From: Ramlibacter lithotrophicus
GTDB lineage: Bacteria > Pseudomonadota > Gammaproteobacteria > Burkholderiales > Burkholderiaceae_C
Assembly: GCF_012184415.1 (NCBI RefSeq)
Contig: NZ_VTOX01000001.1
Coordinates: 248,001 to 312,000, forward strand
Direction of reading: 5' to 3'
Length of the DNA: 64,000 nt
The stretch's first letter is position 1. Every line of letters starts with the position of its first letter. The notes under the pieces are model-generated. The model ran no database searches. It saw nothing but the letters and a program-made list of their open reading frames with translations, and was not told the DNA's origin. Shown here piece after piece: positions 54,880 through 64,000 of this stretch. Position numbers and translations under genes: made by a program.

Positions 54880-54966
54880 GTCCCGGGGTGTCATATATCG
54901 GATCGGCATGAGCAAACAACAATCTATTGGTTTGAGTTTTAAGGGATCCTTTTCAGAATCCTGTCC
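54880..54966 (+). promoter_or_regulatory. AT-rich leader of the sulfate-transport operon
   Basis: The 90 bases before cysP are much richer in A/T than the surroundings (TCATATATCGGAT, CAAACAACAATC, TTTTAAGGG). CysB-controlled promoters are usually like this. I cannot place the -35/-10 with confidence. Confidence 0.35.
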
Positions 54967-55962
54967 ATGAAGCTCTCCATCAAGACCGTCCTGGCCACTG
55001 CGGCGCTCGCCGCCGGCAGCCTCGCCAGCGCCCAGCAGACCCTCCTGAACGTTTCCTACGACGTCGCGCGCGAGTTCTACAAGGACTACAACCAGGCCTT
55101 CGTGGCGCACTACAAGAAGACGACCGGCAAGGACGTCCGGATCGACCAGGCCCATGGCGGCTCCAGTGCGCAGGCCCGCGCCGTCGCGGACGGCCTGGAC
55201 GCCGACGTGGTGACCATGAACACCACGACCGACGTCGAGTTCCTGGCGGGCAAGGGCGTGGTCGCCGCCGATTGGGCCAAGCGCTTTCCCGACAACGCGG
55301 CGCCGACCATCTCGACCATGCTGTTCCTCGTGCGCAACGGCAACCCGAAGGGCATCAAGGACTGGGACGACCTGGTCAAGCCGGGCGTGAAGGTGATCGT
55401 CGTCAACCCCAAGACCGGCGGCAACGGGCGCTATGCCTACCTGGCGGCGCTGGGCTACATGAAGAAGAAGGGCGCGACCGACGCACAGGCCCAGGAGTTC
55501 CTGGGCAAGCTGTATGCCAACGTGCCGGTGCTGGCGCGGGGCGGCCGCGACGCCACTTCGGCCTTCCTGCAGCGCAACACCGGCGACGTGCTGGTCACCT
55601 TCGAGTCCGAGGTGGAGTCGGTCAACCGCGAGTTCGGCGCGAACAAGGTCGACGTCGTCTACCCGTCGATCAGCATCGTGGCGGAGAACCCGGTCGCTGT
55701 CGTCGAGCGCACCGTCGCCAAGAAGGGGACCGGCGATCTGGCGAAGGCCTACCTGCAGTTCCTCTACTCGGACCAGGGCCAGGAGATCGCCGCGAAGCAT
55801 TCGATCCGCCCGCGTTCGCCGGCGGTGCTGAAGAAGTACGCCGACACGTTCAAGCCGATCAAGCTGTTCACGGTGCAGGAGCTGTTCGGCTCGCTGTCCG
55901 AAGCGCAGAAGGTGCACTTCAACGATGGCGGCCTGTTCGACAAGATCTACACGGTGAAGTGA
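54967..55962 (+). CDS. cysP: Sulfate/thiosulfate ABC transporter binding protein
   Basis: 331 residues with a signal peptide (ending SLASAQ). LLNVSYDVAREFYKDYNQAF, AHGGSSAQARAVADGLDADVVTMN and PKTGGNGRYAYLAALGY are the Sbp/CysP sulfate-binding segments. Periplasmic receptor for the permease encoded next. Whether it prefers sulfate or thiosulfate cannot be told. Confidence 0.93.
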   Translation: MKLSIKTVLATAALAAGSLASAQQTLLNVSYDVAREFYKDYNQAFVAHYKKTTGKDVRIDQAHGGSSAQARAVADGLDADVVTMNTTTDVEFLAGKGVVAADWAKRFPDNAAPTISTMLFLVRNGNPKGIKDWDDLVKPGVKVIVVNPKTGGNGRYAYLAALGYMKKKGATDAQAQEFLGKLYANVPVLARGGRDATSAFLQRNTGDVLVTFESEVESVNREFGANKVDVVYPSISIVAENPVAVVERTVAKKGTGDLAKAYLQFLYSDQGQEIAAKHSIRPRSPAVLKKYADTFKPIKLFTVQELFGSLSEAQKVHFNDGGLFDKIYTVK

Positions 55963-55966
55963 CGCG

Positions 55967-56839
55967 ATGAGTGCCGCCGCCATCGGGGTGCCGCTGCGCG
56001 CGCCGGCCGCCGTGTCCCGCGGCGGAAGCCGCAAGGTGCTCCCCGGCTTCAACCTGACGCTGGGCTACACGCTGCTGTACCTGAGCCTGATCGTGCTGAT
56101 CCCGCTCTCGGCGCTGGTCTTCAAGACCTTCGAGATGAGCTGGGACCAGTTCTGGACCGCCGTCAGCTCGCCGCGCGTGCTCGCGTCCTACCGGCTCACG
56201 TTCGGCGCGTCGTTCGCGGCGGCCCTGGTCAACGTCGTCTTCGGCCTGCTGCTGGCCTGGGTGCTGGTGCGCTACAGCTTTCCGGGCAAGAAGATCGTCG
56301 ACGCCATGGTCGACCTGCCGTTCGCGCTGCCAACGGCCGTCGCCGGCATCTCGCTGACGGCACTGCTCGCCGGCAACGGCTGGATCGGCCGGTTCCTCGC
56401 GCCGCTGGGCATCGAACTCGCCTTCAACCCCAGCGGCGTCGTCATCGCGCTGATCTTCATCGGGCTGCCCTTCGTGGTGCGCACGGTGCAGCCGGTGCTG
56501 GAGGACACGGAGAAGGAACTCGAGGAGGCGGCGATGTGCCTGGGCGCGACGCGCTGGCAGACCTTCGCCAGGGTGATCTTCCCCGCGATCGCGCCGGCGC
56601 TGCTGACCGGCTTCGCGATGGCGTTCGCGCGCGCGATCGGCGAGTACGGATCGGTGATCTTCATCGCCGGCAACATGCCGATGGTGTCCGAGATCACGCC
56701 GCTGATCATCATCGGCAAGCTGGAACAGTACGACTACCTCGGCGCGACCGCGGTCGCAGTCGTGATGCTCGTGATTTCGTTCGTGCTGCTGCTGGTGATC
56801 AACGCGCTGCAGGGCTGGCAGCGCCGGAGAGCTGCATGA
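55967..56839 (+). CDS. cysT: Sulfate ABC transporter permease CysT
   Basis: 290 residues, six helices. [28 protein letters not shown] at the start and the ABC-contact EAA loop [21 protein letters not shown] near residue 185. It forms the channel with CysW. The stop overlaps the cysW ATG (ATGA). Confidence 0.94.
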   Translation: MSAAAIGVPLRAPAAVSRGGSRKVLPGFNLTLGYTLLYLSLIVLIPLSALVFKTFEMSWDQFWTAVSSPRVLASYRLTFGASFAAALVNVVFGLLLAWVLVRYSFPGKKIVDAMVDLPFALPTAVAGISLTALLAGNGWIGRFLAPLGIELAFNPSGVVIALIFIGLPFVVRTVQPVLEDTEKELEEAAMCLGATRWQTFARVIFPAIAPALLTGFAMAFARAIGEYGSVIFIAGNMPMVSEITPLIIIGKLEQYDYLGATAVAVVMLVISFVLLLVINALQGWQRRRAA

Positions 56840-57744
56840 ATTCACCTCTTCACAGGCGCGTGGTCACCACCGAGAGCGCCTGGGTGCGCTGGACCCTGAC
56901 CGGGGTCGCGCTGGCGTTCGTGCTGCTGTTCCTGGTGCTGCCGCTCGCGGCGGTGTTCACCGAGGCCTTGCGCAAGGGGTTCGGAGCGTATCTCGACGGG
57001 TTGCGCGAGCCCGACGCCTGGGCCGCGATCCGGCTGACCCTGATCACGGCCGCGATCGCCGTGCCCCTGAACCTGGTGTTCGGGGTCGCGGCGGCCTGGT
57101 GCATCGCCAAGTACGAATTCCGCGGCAAGGCATTCCTCACAACCCTGGTCGACCTCCCGTTCTCCGTGTCGCCGGTGGTCGCCGGGCTGGTCTACGTGCT
57201 GATGTTCGGCGCCCAAGGCTGGTTCGGGCCCTGGCTGGAGGCGCACGGCATCAAGATCGTCTTCGCCGTGCCGGGCATCGTCCTGGCCACCGTGTTCGTG
57301 ACCTTCCCGTTCATCGCCCGCGAGCTGATCCCGCTGATGCAGTCGCAGGGCAACGACGAGGAGCAGGCGGCCATCGTGCTCGGGGCGAACGGCTGGCAGA
57401 CCTTCCGGTACGTGACGCTGCCCAACATCAAGTGGGGCCTGATCTACGGCGTGATCCTGTGCAACGCGCGGGCCATGGGCGAGTTCGGCGCCGTCTCGGT
57501 GGTGTCGGGCCACATCCGCGGGCAGACCAACACCATGCCGCTGCACGTGGAGATCCTCTACAACGAGTACCAGTCGGTGGCGGCTTTCGCCGTCGCCTCG
57601 CTGCTGGCCCTGCTGGCCCTCGTGACGCTGGCGATCAAGTCGGTCGTCGAGTGGAAACACGAGCGCGAGCTGGCCGCCGCGGCCGCGTTGTCGCCCGAGC
57701 GGCCCGTCGCCATCCCCGTGCTGGCCGTCGCCCCCAGCCCCTAA
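56836..57744 (+). CDS. cysW: Sulfate ABC transporter permease CysW
   Basis: 302 residues, six helices. [21 protein letters not shown] near residue 95 and the EAA loop [21 protein letters not shown] near 175. Partner of CysT in the membrane. Its last ~25 residues are a non-conserved Ala/Pro tail. Confidence 0.94.
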   Translation: MNSPLHRRVVTTESAWVRWTLTGVALAFVLLFLVLPLAAVFTEALRKGFGAYLDGLREPDAWAAIRLTLITAAIAVPLNLVFGVAAAWCIAKYEFRGKAFLTTLVDLPFSVSPVVAGLVYVLMFGAQGWFGPWLEAHGIKIVFAVPGIVLATVFVTFPFIARELIPLMQSQGNDEEQAAIVLGANGWQTFRYVTLPNIKWGLIYGVILCNARAMGEFGAVSVVSGHIRGQTNTMPLHVEILYNEYQSVAAFAVASLLALLALVTLAIKSVVEWKHERELAAAAALSPERPVAIPVLAVAPSP

Positions 57745-57760
57745 CCCGTAGTCCCGCACC

Positions 57761-58858
57761 ATGAGCATCGAAATCCGCAACGTCAGCAAGCAATTCGGCG
57801 ACTTCCACGCGCTGCGCGACGTGTCGCTCGACATCGCCTCGGGCGAACTGCTCGCGCTCCTCGGTCCGTCCGGCTGCGGCAAGACAACGCTGCTGCGCAT
57901 CATCGCCGGCCTGGAGACGGCCGACGCGGGAAGCATCCTGTTCGCCGGCGAGGACACCACCGACGTGCACGTGCGCGACCGCCAGGTCGGCTTCGTGTTC
58001 CAGCACTACGCGCTGTTCCGCCACATGACAGTGTTCGAAAACGTGGCGTTCGGGCTGCGCGTGAAGCCGCGTGGCCAGCGCCCCAGCGAAACGCAGATCA
58101 GGAAGAAGGTCCACGACCTGCTGAAACTGGTGCAGCTGGACTGGCTGGCCGACCGCTTCCCGTCCCAGCTGTCAGGCGGCCAGCGCCAGCGCATCGCGCT
58201 GGCCCGCGCACTGGCCGTCGAGCCGAAAGTGCTGCTGCTCGACGAGCCGTTCGGCGCGCTGGACGCGAAGGTCCGCAAGGAACTGCGCCGCTGGCTGCGC
58301 CAGCTGCACGACGAACTGCACGTCACCAGCATCTTCGTCACGCACGACCAGGAGGAGGCGCTGGAAGTCGCCGACCGGGTGGTGCTGATGAACGCCGGCA
58401 ACGTCGAGCAGGTCGGCTCGCCGCAGGAGGTATGGGACCATCCCGCCAGCCCGTTTGTCTACGGGTTCCTCGGCGACGTGAACCTGTTCCACGGGCGCGC
58501 GCACGAAGGGCAGGTCCACCTGCAAGGGCTGCGGCTGGCGGCGCCCGAGCACGCCGACGCGCGCAACGCCAGGGCCCGCGCCTATGTCAGGCCGCACGAC
58601 CTGGACGTGCAGCGGGCCGGCCCCACCCCGTCGGCCGACGGCCTGCTGGCGCAGCTGACCCGCGCCGTCGTGGTGGGCCCGATCGCCCGGCTGGAACTTA
58701 TTTCCCGCGACGGCCACCAAGATGGCGGGGAGAATCCGGATTCCATCATCGAAGCGCAGATTCCCGCGCAACAATTCAGGGAGATGGGGTTCCGGGAGGG
58801 CGAGACGCTGCTGGTGACGCCGCGGCATGCTCGCGTGTTTGTCGAGGCAGCCGCCTGA
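57761..58858 (+). CDS. cysA: Sulfate ABC transporter ATPase CysA
   Basis: 365 residues. Walker [10 protein letters not shown] (residues 35-43), signature [16 protein letters not shown], Walker [13 protein letters not shown] and switch His in [14 protein letters not shown] are intact. The last ~120 residues form the TOBE-type regulatory domain. It powers sulfate import with CysT/CysW. Confidence 0.95.
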   Translation: MSIEIRNVSKQFGDFHALRDVSLDIASGELLALLGPSGCGKTTLLRIIAGLETADAGSILFAGEDTTDVHVRDRQVGFVFQHYALFRHMTVFENVAFGLRVKPRGQRPSETQIRKKVHDLLKLVQLDWLADRFPSQLSGGQRQRIALARALAVEPKVLLLDEPFGALDAKVRKELRRWLRQLHDELHVTSIFVTHDQEEALEVADRVVLMNAGNVEQVGSPQEVWDHPASPFVYGFLGDVNLFHGRAHEGQVHLQGLRLAAPEHADARNARARAYVRPHDLDVQRAGPTPSADGLLAQLTRAVVVGPIARLELISRDGHQDGGENPDSIIEAQIPAQQFREMGFREGETLLVTPRHARVFVEAAA

Positions 58859-58873
58859 GGCGCTCGCCTCAGG
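58854..58873 (+). promoter_or_regulatory. Hairpin over the dsbB ribosome site
   Basis: CCTGAGGC-GCTC-GCCTCAGG is a perfect 8-bp stem with a four-base loop. Its right arm includes the start of the dsbB Shine-Dalgarno AGGAGG (58871-58876), and its left arm covers the cysA stop. It could limit dsbB translation or uncouple it from cysA. Confidence 0.4.
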
Positions 58874-58883
58874 AGGATCGATC

Positions 58884-59408
58884 TTGTTGTTGAAGTGGTT
58901 TGAGACGGCCCCGCGCCGGGTTCTCGCGCTCGTGGCCGTGGCCTGCGCGGGCATGATCGGCTTCGGCCTGTACCTGCAGCACGTGGTGGGGCTGGTGCCT
59001 TGCCCGATGTGCATCGTGCAGCGCTACGCCATCGTCCTGGTGGGCCTGACCGCCGGCCTGACGGCCATCTCGCGCAGCCGGCCGGTGTGGCTGGCCGGCA
59101 GCTTCCTGGTCCTGCTGTTCGCCGGCTTCGGCGCCTTCGTCGGGGCCCGCCAGACCTGGCTGCAGTGGTACCCGCCGCAGTTTTCCTCGTGCGGGCGCGA
59201 CTTCTACGGGATGATCGAGGCGTTTCCGCTGCAGCGCGTGATCCCGATGATCTTCAAGGGCAGCGGCGACTGCAGCAAGGTCGACTGGACGTTCCTGGGC
59301 GCCTCGCTGGCAAACTGGAACCTGATCTTCTCGACCGCCTTCGCGCTCGTCGCATTGACGCTGATCGCGAAGCAGTGGCGGCGGCGTGGCCGGGCGGCGT
59401 ACGCGTAG
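58884..59408 (+). CDS. dsbB: Disulfide bond formation protein DsbB
   Basis: 174 residues, four helices. C40-P-M-C43 (quinone-side pair) and C103/C130 (periplasmic pair) with the usual spacing. DsbB reoxidises DsbA and passes electrons to quinone. The start is TTG at 58884, seven bases after AGGAGG; two further TTG codons follow at once. Confidence 0.93.
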   Translation: MLLKWFETAPRRVLALVAVACAGMIGFGLYLQHVVGLVPCPMCIVQRYAIVLVGLTAGLTAISRSRPVWLAGSFLVLLFAGFGAFVGARQTWLQWYPPQFSSCGRDFYGMIEAFPLQRVIPMIFKGSGDCSKVDWTFLGASLANWNLIFSTAFALVALTLIAKQWRRRGRAAYA

Positions 59409-59422
59409 TCTTGAACATCCAT

Positions 59423-59545
59423 ACGCAGAGCCGCAAAAGTTTCGCAGAAGCCGCGAAAGGAACCGAAAGATGAATTGAGGGACGGTGCAAGTCCTTCAAG
59501 TGAATCTTTTTTGCGGCTTTTGCGTAGCCTTTGCGGCTTCTGCGT
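59423..59545. repeat. TTTGCGGCTTCTGCG inverted-repeat element, copy 2
   Basis: Left arm 59423-59462 and right arm 59504-59545 are inverted copies of each other and close matches to the arms at 24259-24412. The centre differs in length and sequence. Again it lies between two convergent genes (dsbB and the serine hydrolase). Confidence 0.7.
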
Positions 59546-59573
59546 CCGGCTGTCCGCTCCCGCTTCGTCTTTT

Positions 59574-60626
59574 TCAGCGAGCGTCCACGGCCTCCAGGAT
59601 CCGCCCGAACAGCGCATCCGCGTAGGCGGAATCCAGCCAGCGCACGATGGCGACCATGCGGCGTTCCGGCTCGATCCAGGTGAACGAGCTGCCGGCGCCG
59701 ATCGCGAAGTAGCTCGACGCCGGCACGCTGGGGAACACCTTCCGCTCGTGATTCAGCCAGACCAGGTAGCCGTAGTACGGCGCGAGTTCGCACGGCGTGC
59801 GCATGCGCTGCATCCACTCGCGTGACAGCACCTGCCGGCCGCCGGCGGCGCCGTCGTTCAACATCAGCTGTCCCACCAGCGCCTGGTCCTGCGCGCTGAT
59901 CGACATGCCGCCGCCCCAATGCGTGCCGCCGGGCACGGATTGCACCCGCTGGCCGGCGACCGTCACCCACGCGTTGTCGTAGCCCACCCACCGCCAGTTC
60001 TCGGTCGCCCCGATCGGCCGCATGATCGCCTCGCGGAACACGTCGGGCAGCGGTCGCTGGAACAGGTGCAGCAGCGCCAGCGACAGCTGGTTGATCCGGA
60101 CGTCGTTGTATTCCCAGTAGGTGCCCGGCTGCTGCAGCGGGCGCAACTGGCCCTTCACGCCGCCGGTCGGCTTGCCGAAGGTGACGGTGCGGTAGTGGTC
60201 CGCCTGGTCGCTGTACCCGAACACCTCGCCGCTCCACTCGCTGGTCTGCGTCAGCAGGTGGTGCCAGGTCACCAGTGCATTGTTGCCTTCGTCGAAGCCG
60301 ATGCCGCGCACGCGCCTGCCCACCGGCTCGTGGACGTCCGGCAGGAGGCCGCGGTCGTGCGCCAGGCCCGCCAGCAGCGCGAGGTAGGTCTTGGCGACGC
60401 TGAAGGTGAGATCGGCCCGTTTCGGCTCGCCCCACGAAGCCACGGTGGTGCCGTCGACGACGATCGTGCCCGAGGCCGGGCCGCGGTCGTGCACCGGCCC
60501 CAGCAGCCGGTTCCACGGCGGCGGGTCCTGCAGGTGGACGCCCCAGTTGCCGGTGACCTCCCGATCCCACGTGCTCTCGTGATCGATCGCGAACTGCACC
60601 GCGTCCTGCATGGTCTGGCTTGGCAT
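59574..60626 (-). CDS. Serine hydrolase of the beta-lactamase/PBP4 family
   Basis: 350 residues from the ATG behind CAGGAG (an earlier ATG at 60668 lacks a ribosome site). Active-site S76-V-A-K79 in TFSVAKTY, second motif YND in YWEYNDVRINQ, third element HWGGGMSIS. No signal peptide, so probably cytosolic: an esterase, amidase or peptidase rather than a beta-lactamase. Confidence 0.88.
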   Translation of the reverse strand: MPSQTMQDAVQFAIDHESTWDREVTGNWGVHLQDPPPWNRLLGPVHDRGPASGTIVVDGTTVASWGEPKRADLTFSVAKTYLALLAGLAHDRGLLPDVHEPVGRRVRGIGFDEGNNALVTWHHLLTQTSEWSGEVFGYSDQADHYRTVTFGKPTGGVKGQLRPLQQPGTYWEYNDVRINQLSLALLHLFQRPLPDVFREAIMRPIGATENWRWVGYDNAWVTVAGQRVQSVPGGTHWGGGMSISAQDQALVGQLMLNDGAAGGRQVLSREWMQRMRTPCELAPYYGYLVWLNHERKVFPSVPASSYFAIGAGSSFTWIEPERRMVAIVRWLDSAYADALFGRILEAVDAR

Positions 60627-60877
60627 CGCATGGCTCCTGTTGATCTCGTTGAAATTGCCGCCGCGCATCGCGCACCTCCCGCGCGCCTGGCGCAGCGGGC
60701 GAGCATCTCATGGCGCGGCACGGCGCATTGTCGCCTGCAGGTCTGCGCGGGGCCGCGGCCCGTTAGGGAAAGTCTGCAAAGGCAGGAGCTCGCCTTTTCT
60801 GTATCGTGTGCGGTTGCATCGAAGCGATGCGGCGGCGCCCGCCGTTTGGGCCCGTCATCACGAACGAGGAGAGCCAG

Positions 60878-62434
60878 ATGAGCGCGAGCGGTCGGGGTTT
60901 GACGCGGCGGTGCCGCAACACGATGGGTGCAGTGGCGGCGGGCCTGCTGGCGGTGGGGCTGCTCGCGGCGCCGCCGGCCTTCGCCGGCAAGAAAACTGAC
61001 ACCCTGCAGATGGCGTACGACCAGGCACCCGAAAGCGTCGACCCGTATTTCAACAACGTTCGCATCGGCGTGATCATCGCCGCCAACGTGTGGGACACGC
61101 TCCTGTACCGCGACCCGGTCACGCACGAATACAAGGGACAGCTGGCCAGGAGCTGGAAGCAGATCGACGACCGCACGCTCGAATTCGAACTGCGCCAGGG
61201 CGTCAAGTTCCACAACGGCGAGGAGTTCGACGCCGACTCCGTCGTCTATACGCTGAACTTCGTCGCCGACCCCGCCAACAAGGCCGTGACGCAGCAGAAC
61301 GTGCAGTGGATCGAGAAGGTCGAGAAGCTCGACAGGTTCAAGGTGCGGGTGATCAGCAAGAAGCCGTTCCCCGCCGCCAAGGACTACCTCGCCACCACGC
61401 TGGCGATCCACCCGGCGAAGTACTACAAGGAAGCGGGCCCGAAAGGCATGAACGCCAAGCCGGTCGGCTCGGGACCGTACAAGGTGGTGGACCATGTCCC
61501 CGGCAAGTCGATCACGCTGGAGAAGTTCGCCGACTACTTCAAGGACTCGCCGCGCACCCAGCCGAAGATCGGCAAGGTCCGCATCCGCTTCATCCCCGAC
61601 CGCCAGACCCAGATGGCGGAGGTGCTTTCGGGCGGCGAGGACTTCATCATGCACGTGCCGAAGGACCAGGCCGAGAAGCTGCAGACCGTGCCGCACCTGC
61701 AGGTCGTGAGCGGCAACACGATGCGCATCGTGTTCATCCAGATGAACAGCCAGGACGGCGGGCCCGCGCCGCAGCTGAAGGACCCGCGGGTGCGCAAGGC
61801 GATCGCCCACGCGATCGACCGCCAGGCGATCATCAAGAACATCGTCGGCGGCGGCGCCGAAATCATCAATACGATCTGCACGCCGTCGCAGGTGGGTTGC
61901 ACCCAGGAGGGCGCCACGGTCTACAAGTACGACCCGGCGCTGTCGAAGAAGCTGCTGGCGGAAGCCGGCTACCCGAACGGCTTCGAGCTGGACATCCACG
62001 CCTACCGCGAGCGCAACCAGACCGAGGCGATCATCAACTACCTGCAGGCGGTCGGCATCAAGGCCAAGCTGAACTTCCTGCAATACGCCGCGATGCGCGA
62101 CCAGGTGCGGGCCAACAAGACCGCGCTGGTGCACCAGACCTGGGGCTCGAACCTGGTGAACGACGTGTCGGCATCCACGCCGGTCTACTACGGCTTCGGC
62201 GCGGACGACGTCACGCGCAACGCGCAGGTCAAGGAACTGCTGGACAAGGGCGACCAGACCGTGGATCCGAAGGCGCGCAACGAGGTGTACAAGAAGGCGC
62301 TTGGGATCATTTCCGAGAACGCCTACTCGGTGCCGCTGTGGTCGCTGCCGGTGTACTACGTCGCCAGCAGGGAAGTGGCGTTCAAGCCGTATTCCGACGA
62401 GCTGCTGCGCTTCTGGGAGATGGGCTGGAAGTGA
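60878..62434 (+). CDS. Peptide/nickel-type ABC transporter binding protein
   Basis: 518 residues. Signal peptide ends PPAFAG. The extracellular solute-binding family 5 (DppA/OppA) pattern is seen: DTLQMAYDQAPESVDPYFNN, RSWKQIDDRTLEFELRQGVKFHNGEEFDADSVVYTLN and VRKAIAHAIDRQAII. Ligand unknown: dipeptides, oligopeptides, opines or similar. GAGGAGA precedes the ATG. First gene of an operon cut off by the window edge. Confidence 0.92.
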   Translation: MSASGRGLTRRCRNTMGAVAAGLLAVGLLAAPPAFAGKKTDTLQMAYDQAPESVDPYFNNVRIGVIIAANVWDTLLYRDPVTHEYKGQLARSWKQIDDRTLEFELRQGVKFHNGEEFDADSVVYTLNFVADPANKAVTQQNVQWIEKVEKLDRFKVRVISKKPFPAAKDYLATTLAIHPAKYYKEAGPKGMNAKPVGSGPYKVVDHVPGKSITLEKFADYFKDSPRTQPKIGKVRIRFIPDRQTQMAEVLSGGEDFIMHVPKDQAEKLQTVPHLQVVSGNTMRIVFIQMNSQDGGPAPQLKDPRVRKAIAHAIDRQAIIKNIVGGGAEIINTICTPSQVGCTQEGATVYKYDPALSKKLLAEAGYPNGFELDIHAYRERNQTEAIINYLQAVGIKAKLNFLQYAAMRDQVRANKTALVHQTWGSNLVNDVSASTPVYYGFGADDVTRNAQVKELLDKGDQTVDPKARNEVYKKALGIISENAYSVPLWSLPVYYVASREVAFKPYSDELLRFWEMGWK

Positions 62435-62478
62435 GCGACGCCGGCCCCGCGCTGGCCGCCCGCGCGGCCTGATCCGCC

Positions 62479-63396
62479 ATGCTGTTCTACATCGTCAAGC
62501 GCCTCGGGCTGGCGCTGCTGGTCGCCCTCACGGTGTCCTTCCTCGCCTACATGCTGGTGTTCCTCTCCGGGGACCCGGCACTGGCGCTGGCGGGCGAGGG
62601 CGCCCGGCAGGCCGACATCGAGATGGTCCGCAAGACCTATGGCCTGGACCGGCCGATCCCGGTGCAGTACGCCGATTGGCTTGGCAAGCTGGTGCGCGGC
62701 AACCTCGGCATGTCGGTCTACTTCAAGACCGAGGTCGGTCCGCTCGTGCTGGACAAGCTCGGCACCACGCTGTGGCTCGGCCTGGCCGCGCTGGGGGTCG
62801 CACTCGTGATCTCCGTCCCGCTGGGCGTGCTGGCGGCGATCTACAAGAACAGCTGGATCGACCGCCTGTGCCTTGGCGTCGCCGTGCTGGGCCAGGCCCT
62901 GCCGAACTTCTTCTTCGCGCTGCTGCTGATGATGCTGTTCTCGATCACCTGGCGCCTGCTGCCGGTGTCGGGCAGCGGCACCTGGCAGCACTTCGTCATG
63001 CCCGCGCTGGCGCTGGGCTATTACGCCGCGCCGGCGTTCATGCGCCTGATCCGGGCCGGCATGATCGAGGTGCTGGGCGCCGACTACATCCGCACCGCGC
63101 GGGCCAAGGGCCTGCCGCCGGCCACCGTCGTCTTCAAGCACGCCCTGCGCAACGCGATCGTGCCCGTGGTGGCGCTGGCGGCCGTGCAGCTCGGCTTCCT
63201 GCTCGGCGGCTCGGTGGTGATCGAGACCATCTTCGCGCTCGACGGCCTGGGCTACCTCGCCTACCAGAGCATCACCTACAAGGACTTCCCGGTGATGCAG
63301 ATCATCGTGCTGCTGCTGTCGGTGATCTACGTGCTGCTCACGCTGGCGGCCGACGTCGCCAACGCCTGGCTCGACCCCCGCATCCGCGTCGCCTGA
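62479..63396 (+). CDS. ABC transporter permease, DppB type
   Basis: 305 residues, six helices. MLFYIVKRLGLALLVALTVSFLAYMLVFLSGDPA at the start and the EAA loop DYIRTARAKGLPPATVVFKHALRNAIVP near residue 205 are typical of DppB/OppB. Forms the membrane channel with the next gene product. Confidence 0.93.
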   Translation: MLFYIVKRLGLALLVALTVSFLAYMLVFLSGDPALALAGEGARQADIEMVRKTYGLDRPIPVQYADWLGKLVRGNLGMSVYFKTEVGPLVLDKLGTTLWLGLAALGVALVISVPLGVLAAIYKNSWIDRLCLGVAVLGQALPNFFFALLLMMLFSITWRLLPVSGSGTWQHFVMPALALGYYAAPAFMRLIRAGMIEVLGADYIRTARAKGLPPATVVFKHALRNAIVPVVALAAVQLGFLLGGSVVIETIFALDGLGYLAYQSITYKDFPVMQIIVLLLSVIYVLLTLAADVANAWLDPRIRVA

Positions 63397-63483
63397 AATA
63401 TGCGCCCCCACGCTCGTCACTGCGTGTACTCGCTGCCCCCCGAGGGGGCCTCAGCCTCCTTGAGGCGGCTCGGCGGAGGCTGA
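63397..63483. repeat. Intergenic CCCCCACGCTCGTCACTGCG-type repeat
   Basis: Between two ABC permease genes lie CGCCCCCACGCTCGTCACTG, then GCTGCCCCCCGAGGGGGC (GCCCCC/GGGGGC hairpin), then a GCCTCC/GGAGGC pairing (63455-63481). I know this sequence type as a common dispersed repeat of Comamonadaceae genomes. It runs right up to the next gene and contains its only ribosome-site candidate (GGAGG). Confidence 0.6.
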
Positions 63484-63484
63484 C

Positions 63485-64000
63485 ATGTCCGCACAACTTC
63501 CCGCCGTCGCCGTCCTGCCCGAACTCGAGGCCGTGCCCGCACCGCCGGCCGCCTGGCGCCAGCTTCTCTCGAACAAGGCGCTCGTCGTCGGCGGCGGGAT
63601 CCTGCTGCTGATGATCGTGCTCGCCGTGCTGGCGCCGGTGTTTGCGCCGTACGACCCGTACGTGCAGGACCTCGCCAACCGCACCGTGCCGCCGGTCTGG
63701 TACGACCAGGGGGCATGGCTGCATCCGCTGGGCACCGACCAGCTCGGGCGAGACTATCTCTCGCGCCTGATCTACGGCGCCCGCATCTCGCTGCTGATCG
63801 GCCTGAGCGTGGCATTGATCTCCGGGCTCATCGGCACGACCATGGGCATGCTGGCAGGGTACTTTGGCGGCAAGACCGACATGGTCGTGTCGTTCCTGGT
63901 CACCACGCGGCTGTCGATGCCGGTGATCCTGGTCGCCCTGGCCACCGTGGCGCTGGTCGGCGGCTCGCTGTGGGTCGTGATCCTGGTGCTGGGGCTGTTG
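63485..64000 (+). CDS. ABC transporter permease, DppC type (partial)
   Basis: 172 codons are in the window and the frame is still open at the edge. N-terminal cytosolic tail, helix at about 36-54 (VVGGGILLLMIVLAVLAPVFA), then the DppC motif HPLGTDQLGRDYLSRLIYGARISLLIG near residue 82. Second channel subunit with the DppB-type permease; ATPase genes should follow outside. Confidence 0.92.
   Translation, partial: MSAQLPAVAVLPELEAVPAPPAAWRQLLSNKALVVGGGILLLMIVLAVLAPVFAPYDPYVQDLANRTVPPVWYDQGAWLHPLGTDQLGRDYLSRLIYGARISLLIGLSVALISGLIGTTMGMLAGYFGGKTDMVVSFLVTTRLSMPVILVALATVALVGGSLWVVILVLGLL

Overview
The window is high-GC DNA (roughly 70% by eye) with dense, gene-like codon use throughout. It is most likely chromosome of a Burkholderiales bacterium, probably Comamonadaceae and perhaps Ramlibacter-like. 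This rests on the gene types (tripartite tricarboxylate permease, DUF2868/DUF3482, UbiUVT, NsrR/NnrS/quinol NO reductase), on intergenic repeats that look familiar from that family, and on FNR-type boxes close to TTGATCCACGTCAA. I see no rRNA, tRNA, CRISPR array, IS transposase or prophage.

Layout. 1-5.5 kb: end of a tricarboxylate transporter (TctB/TctA), a malate/lactate-type dehydrogenase, two small stress-type proteins, and an FAD aromatic hydroxylase with a DUF2783 partner. 5.6-13.2 kb: a YgiQ radical-SAM protein carrying an in-frame repeat element, a large hybrid histidine kinase, and a DUF2868-DUF3482 fusion. 13.4-18.9 kb: a stressosome module (RsbR, RsbS, RsbT, an ATPase-phosphatase) continuous with a histidine kinase and a hybrid kinase. 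19.0-24.2 kb: O2-independent ubiquinone synthesis (ubiU, ubiV, ubiT) with ubiX, ubiD and a hemolysin-III-like gene, behind an FNR-type box.

24.4-34.0 kb is the most unusual part. It is a nine-gene minus-strand operon encoding a small membrane peptide, a CuA subunit II, a heme-copper subunit I whose active-site Tyr is Gln, heme O synthase, SCO, a cytochrome b/4Fe-4S/FlpD fusion, an unknown anchored protein, a second heme-copper subunit I with an altered metal site, and a cytochrome b/2Fe-2S/flavin-reductase fusion. It faces ctaA. 35.2-41.4 kb holds a quinol-dependent nitric oxide reductase flanked by DUF2249 proteins, then NsrR, an Fe-S assembly factor and two NnrS-type membrane proteins. Both the nine-gene operon and the NO reductase gene carry an FNR/Dnr-type box and an NsrR-like operator with identical GGTGC-N9-GCACC geometry. 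I read 19-41 kb as a low-oxygen and nitric-oxide respiration island: quinone made without oxygen, and several NO-reductase-like terminal enzymes under shared control.

41.5-54.7 kb holds mixed genes: an acyltransferase fused to an unknown exported domain, small exported proteins, an aldo/keto reductase, DUF190-CrcB, a Ku-BON pair, response regulators, a CoA-transferase, a methyltransferase and PobA. 55-59.4 kb: sulfate ABC transporter (cysPTWA) and dsbB. 59.6-64 kb: a serine hydrolase and a peptide-type ABC transporter that runs off the right edge. Several small stress-type genes share an upstream TCCTAC box placed about 18-22 bases before a -10-like hexamer; two TCCTAC copies also precede the stressosome operon.
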